Assembly (NCBI RefSeq): GCF_003614435.1
Contig: NZ_CP025548.1
Span: 62,001 to 126,000, forward strand
DNA length: 64,000 nt
DNA from: Mycobacterium paragordonae
GTDB taxonomy: Bacteria; Actinomycetota; Actinomycetes; Mycobacteriales; Mycobacteriaceae
Reading direction: 5' to 3'
This document shows positions 50,429-58,130 of this stretch, one piece after another. Numbering within the stretch: position 1 is the stretch's first letter; each line of letters opens with the position of its first letter. Made by a program: the position numbers and the translations under genes. Below the pieces are notes generated by a model. The model saw only the letters and a list, made by a program, of their open reading frames with translations. It made no database searches and was not told the origin of the DNA.

Positions 50429-50690
50429 CCGCCCGCAGCGCATTGCCCTGTGCCCGGTCAACTTCCGTGAAGCCTACTGCTTCGTCGAGCAGCAGCACCG
50501 ACACCGCGCACCGCCCGCCGGGCACAAGTTCTCGATCAGCGTCGCAGACCTCACCGGCCGACTCGCGGGCCTCGCCATGGTCCGCCAGCACGTCGAAAAC
50601 TCGGTGCGCGACCTTCGTAACACCTGGCAGCACGAGAAGCTCCTCGAACAACTCGATCCGGCCATCACCACCAAGGCAAGTGCATCGTGA
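50373..50690 (+). CDS. Small XF1762-like protein, start uncertain
   Basis: 105-aa frame from a TTG at 50373 that overlaps the preceding gene; LCPVNFREAYCFVEQQHRHR, PAGHKFSISVADLTGRLAGL resemble the start of XF1762-type phage proteins, which normally begin just before VNFREA. No good start codon is present at that point, so the gene may be damaged at its 5' end. The family match is from memory. Confidence 0.45.
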   Translation: MSGAGGSPSGTNRRCLCNDRPQRIALCPVNFREAYCFVEQQHRHRAPPAGHKFSISVADLTGRLAGLAMVRQHVENSVRDLRNTWQHEKLLEQLDPAITTKASAS

Positions 50691-50721
50691 CCTACCTCGC
50701 CAACATGTCATTGCGGCCTAT

Positions 50722-50928
50722 ATGACAACGAGATCGGAGAAGCGTCAGCGCACCGTGATTCGCGCTTGCCGGATGACGCCGGAGGAAAAGCGGAGCGTTA
50801 CTGCGGCTGCGAAGGCAGCGGGGGTCAGTGTCTCGAAGTTCGTGCGGGACGCGGCACTGCACCGCGCCGACCAAGTCAACGACGCCGCCACACTCCTGCG
50901 TCAATCCGGAGCGGAGAGGATGAAATGA
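50722..50928 (+). CDS. RHH / MobC-like DNA-binding protein
   Basis: 68 aa. RTVIRACRMTPEEKRSVTAA and GVSVSKFVRDAALHRADQ show the strand-helix-helix and SxSxFVRDAAL pattern of MobC-like or plasmid RHH proteins. No relaxase is seen next to it. Coupled (ATGA) to the ASCH gene. Confidence 0.65.
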   Translation: MTTRSEKRQRTVIRACRMTPEEKRSVTAAAKAAGVSVSKFVRDAALHRADQVNDAATLLRQSGAERMK

Positions 50929-51395
50929 CGACGCACCCCATCAAGGCGCTCACCGTCATGCAGCCCTGGGCGTGGGCAATCATGAAGGTCGGCAAGAATA
51001 TCGAAAACCGCACCCCGGCATGGAAATACCGCGGCCCACTCGCCATCCACGCCGGCGGCCGCTGGTCTGAACGCGGGGGGGCCTCGCCGCTGATCCGTGG
51101 CGCATGGAGCGACACCAGTGAGCGCCCTTTGAATCGGGGCCTGTTCGTCTGTGGCGCGATCATCGGCACGGTCGAGTTGGTCGATGTTCACCCGGACGCG
51201 GGCTGCTGCCGACCGTGGGGCGAATCGGCCTACGTCGAACACGTGAAACACAGCGGCCGCGATCGACGCCAGATTATGCACCTGGTGCTCGAGCAACCTC
51301 GGCTGCTGCCTGAGCCGATCCCATGCCGCGGAGCACTCGGCCTGTGGACCCCACCGGCTCACGTCACCGCCAAACTCACGGGCAGTGCATCGTGA
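50925..51395 (+). CDS. ASCH-domain protein
   Basis: 156 aa. IKALTVMQPWAWAIMKVGKN, IENRTPAWKYRGPLAIHAGG and VCGAIIGTVELVDVHPDAG are the ASCH (PUA-like) fold; the tail CRGALGLWTPP is typical too. ASCH proteins bind or process RNA/nucleosides. Last gene of the long plus-strand run. Confidence 0.82.
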   Translation: MTTHPIKALTVMQPWAWAIMKVGKNIENRTPAWKYRGPLAIHAGGRWSERGGASPLIRGAWSDTSERPLNRGLFVCGAIIGTVELVDVHPDAGCCRPWGESAYVEHVKHSGRDRRQIMHLVLEQPRLLPEPIPCRGALGLWTPPAHVTAKLTGSAS

Positions 51396-51751
51396 TCGCA
51401 CTGAGCGCAGAACTCATCACCGTGAAACCTTTTGGTGTTCTGTTTGCCAGTCTTCTGCAACAGACACGGGCGGCCGGACTCAGGCAAATACGCGGCCCCC
51501 CATGCCGTTTCTAACACGCTCAGGTCCATGCCCTAACTAAGTCCGAAGGGGGAGCCCTTCGCGCCGTAAGAGGCGCGACACAACGCAGTTCGCAACAACT
51601 ACATCGAGGATCAGCTGTAGACAGACTTCCCCCCAGAGGGGGAACGGAGTTGTTAGCTATCACCCCGCCGGAACCGAGTAGCTCCGGAGTCTGGGAGCGA
51701 AGTTTGCCGACTTCGCTTCGCCGATCCTCTCGCGAGCGAGAGGGATTTACC
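51396..51751. other. Structured leader region before rep copy 1
   Basis: No supported gene. Three hairpins: TTCCCCCCAGAGGGGGAA (51627-51644), GCGAAGT-TTGCCG-ACTTCGC (51697-51716) and CCTCTCGC-GA-GCGAGAGG (51726-51743, perfect 8-bp arms), the last overlapping the ribosome site of the 51752 start. Could regulate translation of the rep-like gene. Confidence 0.5.
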
Positions 51752-53122
51752 GTGACAGGTACTTCTCAGGGTAAAGGCTTGCCCGGAATCGGGTCAACTC
51801 CACCTGACAATATTTCAAGTAGGAATCACTCACCGTCTCTTCGTGCTAAAAATGCGGTCGCTTTCCAATCTCACGCCGATCAGCAGCATTCCCGCTCGGG
51901 TGGGTTTCGGTGTCGGGTGGCGGTGGCTGATGCGCGGCGGGTGCAGCTGCGGGTGCAGTCGCATGCTGCCACGTTGGGGTTGGGTGGGGCGCGCAAACAG
52001 GTCCTGCTTGCGGTGCTCGAGCTGTTGTGTGGCTGGAAACGGTTGTCCGACGACCAAATTCGCCTCACCCAGCTCGTCAACCTCTGTGCCAACCACAGCG
52101 GGCACCGCTACGACCTGAAGACCATCGGCCGCGCACTGCGCGCACTACACGCCGCCGAACTGATCACCTACGAAGCCGCCCGCGGCCGCGGCAACCACGC
52201 CACCATCGCCATCCACACCCAATTCAGCGCCGGTATCGCCATCCTCGACCGCGACGCCAAAGGCCGCGTTATCACCACCCAAAAACACTCAACAGCACGA
52301 CAATCGGTCACCTTTTCCGCAACGCCCTATAAGGAAAAAATATCCAAGAAAAAGTACTTACCCCCTACCCCCACGGCGACTAAGCGCCCACACACCACCC
52401 GACCGGTCACGGTCGATGTTTCTGCACACGATGTCCGCCAGGTGCTGCACCAACTCCCCACACCCCTGAGCACATTGGCCCGCACCCAACGCTGGATGCT
52501 CGGCGCCGCGATCAAACGCCAACTCGCCCGCGGCTACCTGCCCGCCCAAATCCTGGCGATCCTGCACGCACCACTGCCCGACCACCTCGACCGCCCCTGC
52601 GGATTGGCGCTATGGCGGCTTTCCCACAACATGCCCGGGTCCGGACCTCGCCTGCTCCCCCTGCAGCAGGCCTGGGATCGCGACCACGCCAGCGCGGCCC
52701 GCACCGCCGCCCAACAGACCACCGCATCGTGGTACGGCCAGGTCCTCGCAGCCACCACCGCCGAACAGCGATTCGACGTCCTACGCGCCGATGAGCTCCA
52801 CTTTGGCCGGCCCGCTACCGATGTGGCGGCCGTCTTGGCCGGCGCCGCCCGCCGCGCCCGCCGGCTGTTCCCCCAGCTCCCCCTGGCCGACGGCCTGACC
52901 CGCTGGGTCCATGAGGTCCTTGACCGCCCACCCACCACCGCCGCGCACAACCACACCCCGCCAGTGAGCTCACTAAGCCGCGACCTGCTCATCAACGCCA
53001 CGATCGGCGCATCCGCATGCATCGCCTGCAACGCCCCCAACGCCACCCCCCGACCACAACTACCCCTTCGCTCCCCGGTATGCGACCACTGCTGGACCAC
53101 CACCCAGAACGGCGACGCATGA
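51752..53122 (+). CDS. Rep-like winged-helix protein, copy 1
   Basis: 456 aa from the GTG at 51752, with AGAGGG eight bases upstream. The first 49 residues are unique to this copy; from GGFRCRVAVADARRVQLRVQ on it is identical to copy 2. Winged-helix part: GARKQVLLAVLELLCGW, LTQLVNLCANHSGHRYDLKT, IGRALRALHAAELITYEAAR. Long middle helices and a C-terminal CxxC...CxxC (CIACNAPNAT, CDHCWTT) zinc ribbon. Organisation suits an actinobacterial plasmid replication initiator, but no diagnostic motif proves it; a regulator is the alternative. Confidence 0.6.
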   Translation: MTGTSQGKGLPGIGSTPPDNISSRNHSPSLRAKNAVAFQSHADQQHSRSGGFRCRVAVADARRVQLRVQSHAATLGLGGARKQVLLAVLELLCGWKRLSDDQIRLTQLVNLCANHSGHRYDLKTIGRALRALHAAELITYEAARGRGNHATIAIHTQFSAGIAILDRDAKGRVITTQKHSTARQSVTFSATPYKEKISKKKYLPPTPTATKRPHTTRPVTVDVSAHDVRQVLHQLPTPLSTLARTQRWMLGAAIKRQLARGYLPAQILAILHAPLPDHLDRPCGLALWRLSHNMPGSGPRLLPLQQAWDRDHASAARTAAQQTTASWYGQVLAATTAEQRFDVLRADELHFGRPATDVAAVLAGAARRARRLFPQLPLADGLTRWVHEVLDRPPTTAAHNHTPPVSSLSRDLLINATIGASACIACNAPNATPRPQLPLRSPVCDHCWTTTQNGDA

Positions 53123-53133
53123 CCAAACCCGCC
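51898..53133 (+). repeat. 1,236-bp direct repeat, copy 1
   Basis: Identical, as far as read, to 56895-58130 (offset 4,997). It begins 24 bp before the first in-repeat GTG of the rep-like frame and ends 11 bp after the stop, so it is essentially the gene itself. Flanks differ on both sides. Confidence 0.9.
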
Positions 53134-53244
53134 GGCTAAATCGACGGCCTGACGGCGCCCATCGCGGCGTCGCGGCGTTGCAGCAGAGGCCCCGTTGAAG
53201 TCAGAGTCGCCGACGTGCGCCGCGACCGATCGCCGTTGTCGCTT

Positions 53245-53909
53245 GCCAGGGTGATGGGACCACCTGATTGCCAGGGGGATGGGACCACCATGGCGCGTTA
53301 TTGAGGATGCTTGTCGGCGGGGTTGGGGTCAAGTTGGGGTCGGGTTCGTTGGCGGTAGGACGGTCCTTCGATGACCAGGGTGTGGGCGGCGCTGGTGAGC
53401 CGGTCGATGGCTGATTGGGCCAGCAGGGTGTCGGCGGTCATGGTCAGCCATTCGGCGGGCTCCCGGTTCGACGTCACGATGGTGGTCTTGGTGCGGTGGC
53501 GTTCGACGACGATTTCGTAGAAGTCGCTGGTTTCGGTGGCGTCGAGTGGGCGGAGCGCGAAGTCGTCGATGATGAGGACGTCGATGGCGGCCAGGCGGCG
53601 GATCTCGGCGTCGACGGTGTGGTCGAGCCGTGCCGCGCGTAGCCGGGTGAATAGTTTGTCGGCGCGGCTGAACAGGACGGTGTGGCGGCGGCGAATAGCC
53701 ATGTGCCCCAACGCTGTTGCCAGATGGGTCTTTCCGACGCCGACCGGCCCGAGCACGATCGCGGACTGGCCGGCGTCGAGGAATCGCAGTGAGGTCAGAT
53801 CCCCGAGCAGGGTGCGGTCGTAGCGCAGGTCGTCGTGGGCGGTCCAGGTGTCGAAGCGCATGCTGGGGTCGAGTCCGGCTTTGGCCGCTCGTAGTGCCGC
53901 AGAGCGGGT
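53245..53909. mobile_element. IS21-type remnant (one end plus truncated istB)
   Basis: Terminal direct repeats at 53245-53264 and 53270-53289 (GCCAGGGTGATGGGACCACC and GCCAGGGGGATGGGACCACC, 25-bp period) are typical of IS21 ends. Between them and 53909 lies most of istB on minus. The istA side is absent; the remnant is cut by element B at 53910. Confidence 0.8.
53298..53909 (-). pseudogene. istB: istB, 5'-truncated IS21 helper ATPase
   Basis: From the first in-frame ATG (53861) 187 aa remain: Walker A IVLGPVGVGKTHLATALG, Walker B AIDVLIIDDFAL, sensor TTIVTSNREPAEW. Further in-frame sequence RAALRAAKAGLDPS continues upstream to 53909 and then stops at the junction with element B. IstB normally has about 250 aa, so the N-terminal 50-60 residues are lost. 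The ATPase core is intact but istA is missing, so transposition by itself is not expected. Confidence 0.85.
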
Positions 53910-54085
53910 TTGAACTCGACCAACTCGGTGCCCAGTTCGGTGCAGGCATCGCGCATGATGTTTTCGCAGTGGGTGAGCATGGCGTCGGTGAACACCGGTC
54001 GCCGGTACTTCGTCACGAACACCACGTGGGCGTGCAGCAGCGACACGCTGTGCCGGGCACGGCGATAGCTCGGGGTTGTTGTCAT
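53910..54085 (-). pseudogene. tnpA: tnpA fragment of element B
   Basis: The N-terminal 58 residues match element A's TnpA (TTTPSYRRARHSVSLLHAHV); after VEF the frame reads into IS21 DNA and stops at about 53795. The HUH motif (DHVHLL) and catalytic Tyr are gone. Not functional. Confidence 0.9.
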
Positions 54086-54107
54086 AGGCGGCCTTTACAG
54101 TCGGGGG

Positions 54108-55319
54108 ATGCAGATGCGCTACCGGTATCGCATCGAACCGACATCGGCCCAGCAGGAGATGCTGGCGCGGGTGTTCGGGTGCTGCCGGGTGGTGTTCAAC
54201 GACGCGCTGAGAGTCCGCGACGAGGCGTATGGGGCTCGGGTGAAGTTGTCCGACAGCGAGATTCAGCGCTGCGTGATCACCGCGGCCAAGACCACTACCG
54301 AGCGAGCCTGGTTGTGCGAGGTGCCGAGTGTGGCGTTGGTGCAGTCGGTCAACGACTCCCGCCGCGCCTGGCGCAATTTCTTCGACTCAACCAGTGGGAA
54401 ACGTCGGGGTCGGCGGGTGGGCCGGCCGCGGTTCAAATCCCGCAAGGATCACCGGCAGTCGTTTCGGCTTACCCGCAACGGGTTCAGCCTGAAAGCCAAC
54501 GGCCGGCTGTTCGTGGCCAAAGTCGGCGAGGTGCGGGTGCGCTGGTCACGCGAGCTACCCAGCACGCCGTCGTCGGTCACGATCATTCGGGAACCCGATG
54601 GCCATTTCTACGCCAGTTTCGTTGTCGACGTTGGGGCCTCACCGCTGCCCGTGGTGGACCGGGAGGTCGGTGTGGATGTAGGGGTCGCTCGGTTGGCCAC
54701 GACCGCCACCACCGATGGCCGTCGGGCCGATGTCGTCAATCCGAAGCATTTGGGTCGCAAGCTGCGGAAGCTGCGGCGGTTGGAGCGGGAGAAGTCTCGA
54801 CGGCAGAAAGGATCGGCCAGCAGGGACAAGTCGCGGCGCAAGGTAGCCGTCGCGCACAACAAGGTTGCCCGTGCTCGGCGGGACTATCACCACAAGCAGG
54901 CTTTGGCGTTGGTTCGCGAGAATCAAGTGATCCACGTCGAAGACCTCAACATCGTGGGGATGGTCAGAAACCGTCGTCTGGCACGGGCAATCAGCGATGC
55001 CGGATGGGGTCAGTTCGTGCGGATCATCGACGAGAAAGCCGACCGCTACGGCCGCACCGTGCACACCGTGTCGCGGTGGCTGGCATCGAGCAAAACCTGC
55101 TCGGACTGTGGGCACCGACTCGACGAACTGCCACTGCAGATTCGGTCGTGGACGTGCCCGAAGTGCCGAGTGGTCCACGACCGCGACCACAACGCCGCCA
55201 AGACCATTCTCGCTGCCGGGCGGGCAGAGAGACGAAACGCCGGTGGAGCCTCGGTAAGTCCTCCCACCACTCGGGAGGCGCGGGGCGACGAAGCAGGAAG
55301 CACCCCAACAGCGGCGTAG
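54108..55319 (+). CDS. tnpB: TnpB RNA-guided nuclease, element B
   Basis: 403 aa, identical to the product of 7758-8969. Catalytic D/E/D and zinc finger all present, so the nuclease should remain active although its transposase is destroyed. Its guide would be drawn from the unique flank at 55362 onward. Confidence 0.92.
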   Translation: MQMRYRYRIEPTSAQQEMLARVFGCCRVVFNDALRVRDEAYGARVKLSDSEIQRCVITAAKTTTERAWLCEVPSVALVQSVNDSRRAWRNFFDSTSGKRRGRRVGRPRFKSRKDHRQSFRLTRNGFSLKANGRLFVAKVGEVRVRWSRELPSTPSSVTIIREPDGHFYASFVVDVGASPLPVVDREVGVDVGVARLATTATTDGRRADVVNPKHLGRKLRKLRRLEREKSRRQKGSASRDKSRRKVAVAHNKVARARRDYHHKQALALVRENQVIHVEDLNIVGMVRNRRLARAISDAGWGQFVRIIDEKADRYGRTVHTVSRWLASSKTCSDCGHRLDELPLQIRSWTCPKCRVVHDRDHNAAKTILAAGRAERRNAGGASVSPPTTREARGDEAGSTPTAA

Positions 55320-55329
55320 CCGCACGGGA

Positions 55330-55361
55330 ATCCCCGCCATTCATGGCGGGGAGCACGTCAA
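55330..55361 (+). ncRNA. Right-end hairpin of element B, expected 3' end of guide RNA
   Basis: CCCCGCCAT-TC-ATGGCGGGG followed by AGCACGTCAA, as in element A. Predicted guide begins ATTGATGGCTCCGAGTTCTG at 55362. Confidence 0.55.
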
Positions 55362-55538
55362 ATTGATGGCTCCGAGTTCTGGGAGGTGGTGGCGGCGCCA
55401 CCCACTGCTGGAGCGGTTTGTCGGGAGCGAGAGATCTGGAAACTCATCAGCGAGATGTATCCGCGGCGGCGCGAGCACCGCGGGTATGTTGCCGAGTCAT
55501 CACCGTCAAATACTTTGGTGCGGCTCGAATTCGGCTAG
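55362..55538 (+). pseudogene. 3' fragment of an unknown gene cut by element B
   Basis: Right after the element the plus strand reads IDGSEFWEVVAAPPTAGAVC, REREIWKLISEMYPRRREHR, then VRLEFG and stop (59 codons), with natural composition. No start exists inside, so the 5' part was lost. Its last 33 bp overlap the convergent gene, so it may be spurious. Confidence 0.35.
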
Positions 55539-56018
55539 CGTTCCCGGCGTTGTGTACTGGCCGAGCGCGGTGCCGTAGAAAGAGATGACCTTCCATAGGT
55601 GGTCGCGGCTGTGCTCGGATTCGATGATGGCTTGCCGAAACTCTTCGTTGACGTCGATCAGGCGTTTGGTTACTGCGCGTTGGGATTCTGCGGCATGCAG
55701 GATCTCGGCGTTGGCAGCGCGCAGCAGCCGGGTGGTTTCATTGGCTGATACCAGTTCAGCTCGTAGTCGGTTGATCTCTTGTTGAAGGTCGGTGTCCCCG
55801 GGCTGTTGGTAGGGCGGGGAGCTGCGGGGTGTGGTTGCCGAGGTGAGCTGGTCTTCGTAGACGTACCAGCGGCGTTGTTTTCCGGGGCGTTCGCCGCCCT
55901 CTAGGTCGCCGGAGGCGATCATTTTCTGGATTGTGCGTCGATCACGGCGGAGTCGGCGACCGGCCTCGTTGGCGCTGATGGTTGGGCGGCCCGGCTGGGG
56001 CTGGGTCTCCAGTTCCAT
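55506..56018 (-). CDS. HTH plus coiled-coil DNA-binding protein
   Basis: 170 aa from the ATG at 56018 (GAAGGA upstream); a GTG at 56078 would add 20 residues. N-terminal excisionase-like/MerR-like HTH: PTISANEAGRRLRRDRRTIQ, MIASGDLEGGERPGKQRRWY. C-terminal coiled coil: LQQEINRLRAELVSANETTR, RLIDVNEEFRQAIIESEHSR. Plasmid proteins of this layout regulate partition or replication. Diverges from rep copy 2; the repeats at 56137-56193 may be its sites. Confidence 0.7.
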   Translation of the reverse strand: MELETQPQPGRPTISANEAGRRLRRDRRTIQKMIASGDLEGGERPGKQRRWYVYEDQLTSATTPRSSPPYQQPGDTDLQQEINRLRAELVSANETTRLLRAANAEILHAAESQRAVTKRLIDVNEEFRQAIIESEHSRDHLWKVISFYGTALGQYTTPGTLAEFEPHQSI

Positions 56019-56136
56019 CCGAATTTGGGTCCTTCGCGCCTGTCTGGGTGGGGTCGGTGTGCTCTGATAGTACGCCACCTTGTGGCCGCTCTGTCCTGGG
56101 AATATGCTCGATTCTTGTTGTGTTTACTGCCTGGAA

Positions 56137-56193
56137 TGTTCAGTATGTCCAGCAACACGCCGTCGACATCGGCAGCTTATGTTCAGAATGTCC
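56137..56193. repeat. Two 14-bp repeats TGTTCAG(T/A)ATGTCC
   Basis: TGTTCAGTATGTCC (56137-56150) and TGTTCAGAATGTCC (56180-56193), one mismatch, 43 bp apart (about four helical turns), between the divergent HTH gene and the rep region. Candidate protein-binding sites. Confidence 0.5.
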
Positions 56194-56307
56194 GCTATTG
56201 TGTCCACAGGTGCTCATAGTGATGTGCATATGTGCAGGTCATTCGTGAGAAAGGGACGCCCCTTCGTGTGTCTACCCAACCACCTCCCGGCGTCACTTAG
56301 CCACCAG

Positions 56308-56372
56308 GAGCTGTAGAGCAGCTCTGTTCTCCGGCGGCGGAACCGTTATGGTTTCGCCGCCGGAGTGTTTTT
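56308..56372 (+). terminator. Tandem hairpins ending in a T-run (orphan intrinsic terminator)
   Basis: First hairpin GAGCTG-TAGAG-CAGCTC (56308-56324). Second: a 16-bp stem (CTCCGGCGGCGGAACC with GGTTTCGCCGCCGGAG, one mismatch, loop GTTAT) at 56329-56365, followed by TGTTTTT. Clear intrinsic terminator for plus-strand RNA, yet no obvious gene precedes it; a 28-codon ORF from 56230 (MCRSFVRKGRPFV) or a small RNA may be its substrate. Confidence 0.65.
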
Positions 56373-56572
56373 CGGGCGTAGTGCATGCTCCTTGCTGGGT
56401 TGGCGGCGTGTCCTACCTCGTCTCCCGCCGTGCCCGTGTCACGATCCCCGGTGGGTAGACATAGAGAAGGGAGGCCCGCGTATGTATAGAGCCCACCGTG
56501 TTGTGGTGGCGCGCCGTCACGCAATCTGATTCTTTCCTCGTCGAGACATCGACTGTCTCTGAGTGATTCGTT

Positions 56573-56595
56573 AACACCTCGGTTTTAGGTGTTTT
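56573..56595 (+). terminator. Small hairpin with T-tract
   Basis: AACACCT-CGGTTTT-AGGTGTT followed by TT; weak intrinsic terminator or attenuator upstream of the leader ORF and rep copy 2. Confidence 0.4.
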
Positions 56596-56714
56596 CATTG
56601 TGGTGCACGTAATTACGTGACACTGTTCTGCACCTTTTTAAGGCGCGGTTTCAGTTTGATTCCTTTTTATTTGGCGTGATTTCGTGCTGTCTTTTATCCG
56701 CATGGAAAGGTCTC

Positions 56715-56804
56715 ATGCACGTACTACTACTTGGCCTGGTTCTGCGCGCCCTAAATAGGTGTGACAGGGGCGATTGTGTTTTGTTGCAACCGATTACGCA
56801 ATAA
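56715..56804 (+). CDS. Possible leader peptide upstream of rep copy 2
   Basis: 29 codons, MHVLLLGLVLRALNRCDRG then DCVLLQPITQ. An excellent ribosome site GGAAAGG sits five bases before the ATG, better than anything before the rep frame, and the ORF ends inside the rep frame's start region in another phase. Could set rep translation by coupling. Existence is inferred from the ribosome site only. Confidence 0.4.
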   Translation: MHVLLLGLVLRALNRCDRGDCVLLQPITQ

Positions 56805-58119
56805 TAGGCAACGCACCGATATTCCCGCTGTAGTCGAACCGTCGGATACTGCCGTGTCTACGCCGGCCGTGTCGGGTTTACCGCATCGCGATGGGGGTGG
56901 GTTTCGGTGTCGGGTGGCGGTGGCTGATGCGCGGCGGGTGCAGCTGCGGGTGCAGTCGCATGCTGCCACGTTGGGGTTGGGTGGGGCGCGCAAACAGGTC
57001 CTGCTTGCGGTGCTCGAGCTGTTGTGTGGCTGGAAACGGTTGTCCGACGACCAAATTCGCCTCACCCAGCTCGTCAACCTCTGTGCCAACCACAGCGGGC
57101 ACCGCTACGACCTGAAGACCATCGGCCGCGCACTGCGCGCACTACACGCCGCCGAACTGATCACCTACGAAGCCGCCCGCGGCCGCGGCAACCACGCCAC
57201 CATCGCCATCCACACCCAATTCAGCGCCGGTATCGCCATCCTCGACCGCGACGCCAAAGGCCGCGTTATCACCACCCAAAAACACTCAACAGCACGACAA
57301 TCGGTCACCTTTTCCGCAACGCCCTATAAGGAAAAAATATCCAAGAAAAAGTACTTACCCCCTACCCCCACGGCGACTAAGCGCCCACACACCACCCGAC
57401 CGGTCACGGTCGATGTTTCTGCACACGATGTCCGCCAGGTGCTGCACCAACTCCCCACACCCCTGAGCACATTGGCCCGCACCCAACGCTGGATGCTCGG
57501 CGCCGCGATCAAACGCCAACTCGCCCGCGGCTACCTGCCCGCCCAAATCCTGGCGATCCTGCACGCACCACTGCCCGACCACCTCGACCGCCCCTGCGGA
57601 TTGGCGCTATGGCGGCTTTCCCACAACATGCCCGGGTCCGGACCTCGCCTGCTCCCCCTGCAGCAGGCCTGGGATCGCGACCACGCCAGCGCGGCCCGCA
57701 CCGCCGCCCAACAGACCACCGCATCGTGGTACGGCCAGGTCCTCGCAGCCACCACCGCCGAACAGCGATTCGACGTCCTACGCGCCGATGAGCTCCACTT
57801 TGGCCGGCCCGCTACCGATGTGGCGGCCGTCTTGGCCGGCGCCGCCCGCCGCGCCCGCCGGCTGTTCCCCCAGCTCCCCCTGGCCGACGGCCTGACCCGC
57901 TGGGTCCATGAGGTCCTTGACCGCCCACCCACCACCGCCGCGCACAACCACACCCCGCCAGTGAGCTCACTAAGCCGCGACCTGCTCATCAACGCCACGA
58001 TCGGCGCATCCGCATGCATCGCCTGCAACGCCCCCAACGCCACCCCCCGACCACAACTACCCCTTCGCTCCCCGGTATGCGACCACTGCTGGACCACCAC
58101 CCAGAACGGCGACGCATGA
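56761..58119 (+). CDS. Rep-like winged-helix protein, copy 2
   Basis: 452 aa if started at the GTG at 56761, which lacks a ribosome site; a GTG at 56851 (MSTPAVSGLPHRDGG) is equally likely. From GGFRCRVAV on it equals copy 1: winged helix, helical middle, C-terminal zinc ribbon. This copy lies in what looks like the native context: divergent HTH-coiled-coil gene upstream, then small ORF, HTH, PolB-like and HTH genes. Function as initiator is inferred from context and fold. Confidence 0.6.
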   Translation: MTGAIVFCCNRLRNNRQRTDIPAVVEPSDTAVSTPAVSGLPHRDGGGFRCRVAVADARRVQLRVQSHAATLGLGGARKQVLLAVLELLCGWKRLSDDQIRLTQLVNLCANHSGHRYDLKTIGRALRALHAAELITYEAARGRGNHATIAIHTQFSAGIAILDRDAKGRVITTQKHSTARQSVTFSATPYKEKISKKKYLPPTPTATKRPHTTRPVTVDVSAHDVRQVLHQLPTPLSTLARTQRWMLGAAIKRQLARGYLPAQILAILHAPLPDHLDRPCGLALWRLSHNMPGSGPRLLPLQQAWDRDHASAARTAAQQTTASWYGQVLAATTAEQRFDVLRADELHFGRPATDVAAVLAGAARRARRLFPQLPLADGLTRWVHEVLDRPPTTAAHNHTPPVSSLSRDLLINATIGASACIACNAPNATPRPQLPLRSPVCDHCWTTTQNGDA

Positions 58120-58130
58120 CCAAACCCGCC
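56895..58130 (+). repeat. 1,236-bp direct repeat, copy 2
   Basis: Partner of 51898-53133. Recombination between the copies would delete or duplicate a 4,997-bp unit containing the IS21/IS605 remnants and the HTH-coiled-coil gene. Confidence 0.9.

Larger units (their letters stand above)
53910..55361 (+). mobile_element. IS605-type element B (left part deleted)
   Basis: Identical to 7560-9011 of element A (offset 46,350). The left end and the 3' half of tnpA are replaced by IS21 sequence. The right end ACGTCAA is intact at 55361. Confidence 0.9.
56019..56760. other. 742-bp AT-richer intergenic region upstream of rep copy 2
   Basis: Markedly more AT-rich than the surroundings, especially 56590-56720. 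Contains the repeats, hairpins and leader ORF listed separately. A replication origin could lie here, but no DnaA boxes or clear iterons were identified. Confidence 0.45.

Noticed and set aside
51396..58130. Classical DnaA boxes or replication iterons
   Set aside because: AT-rich segments and hairpins are present, but no convincing TTATCCACA-like boxes or tandem iterons were seen.
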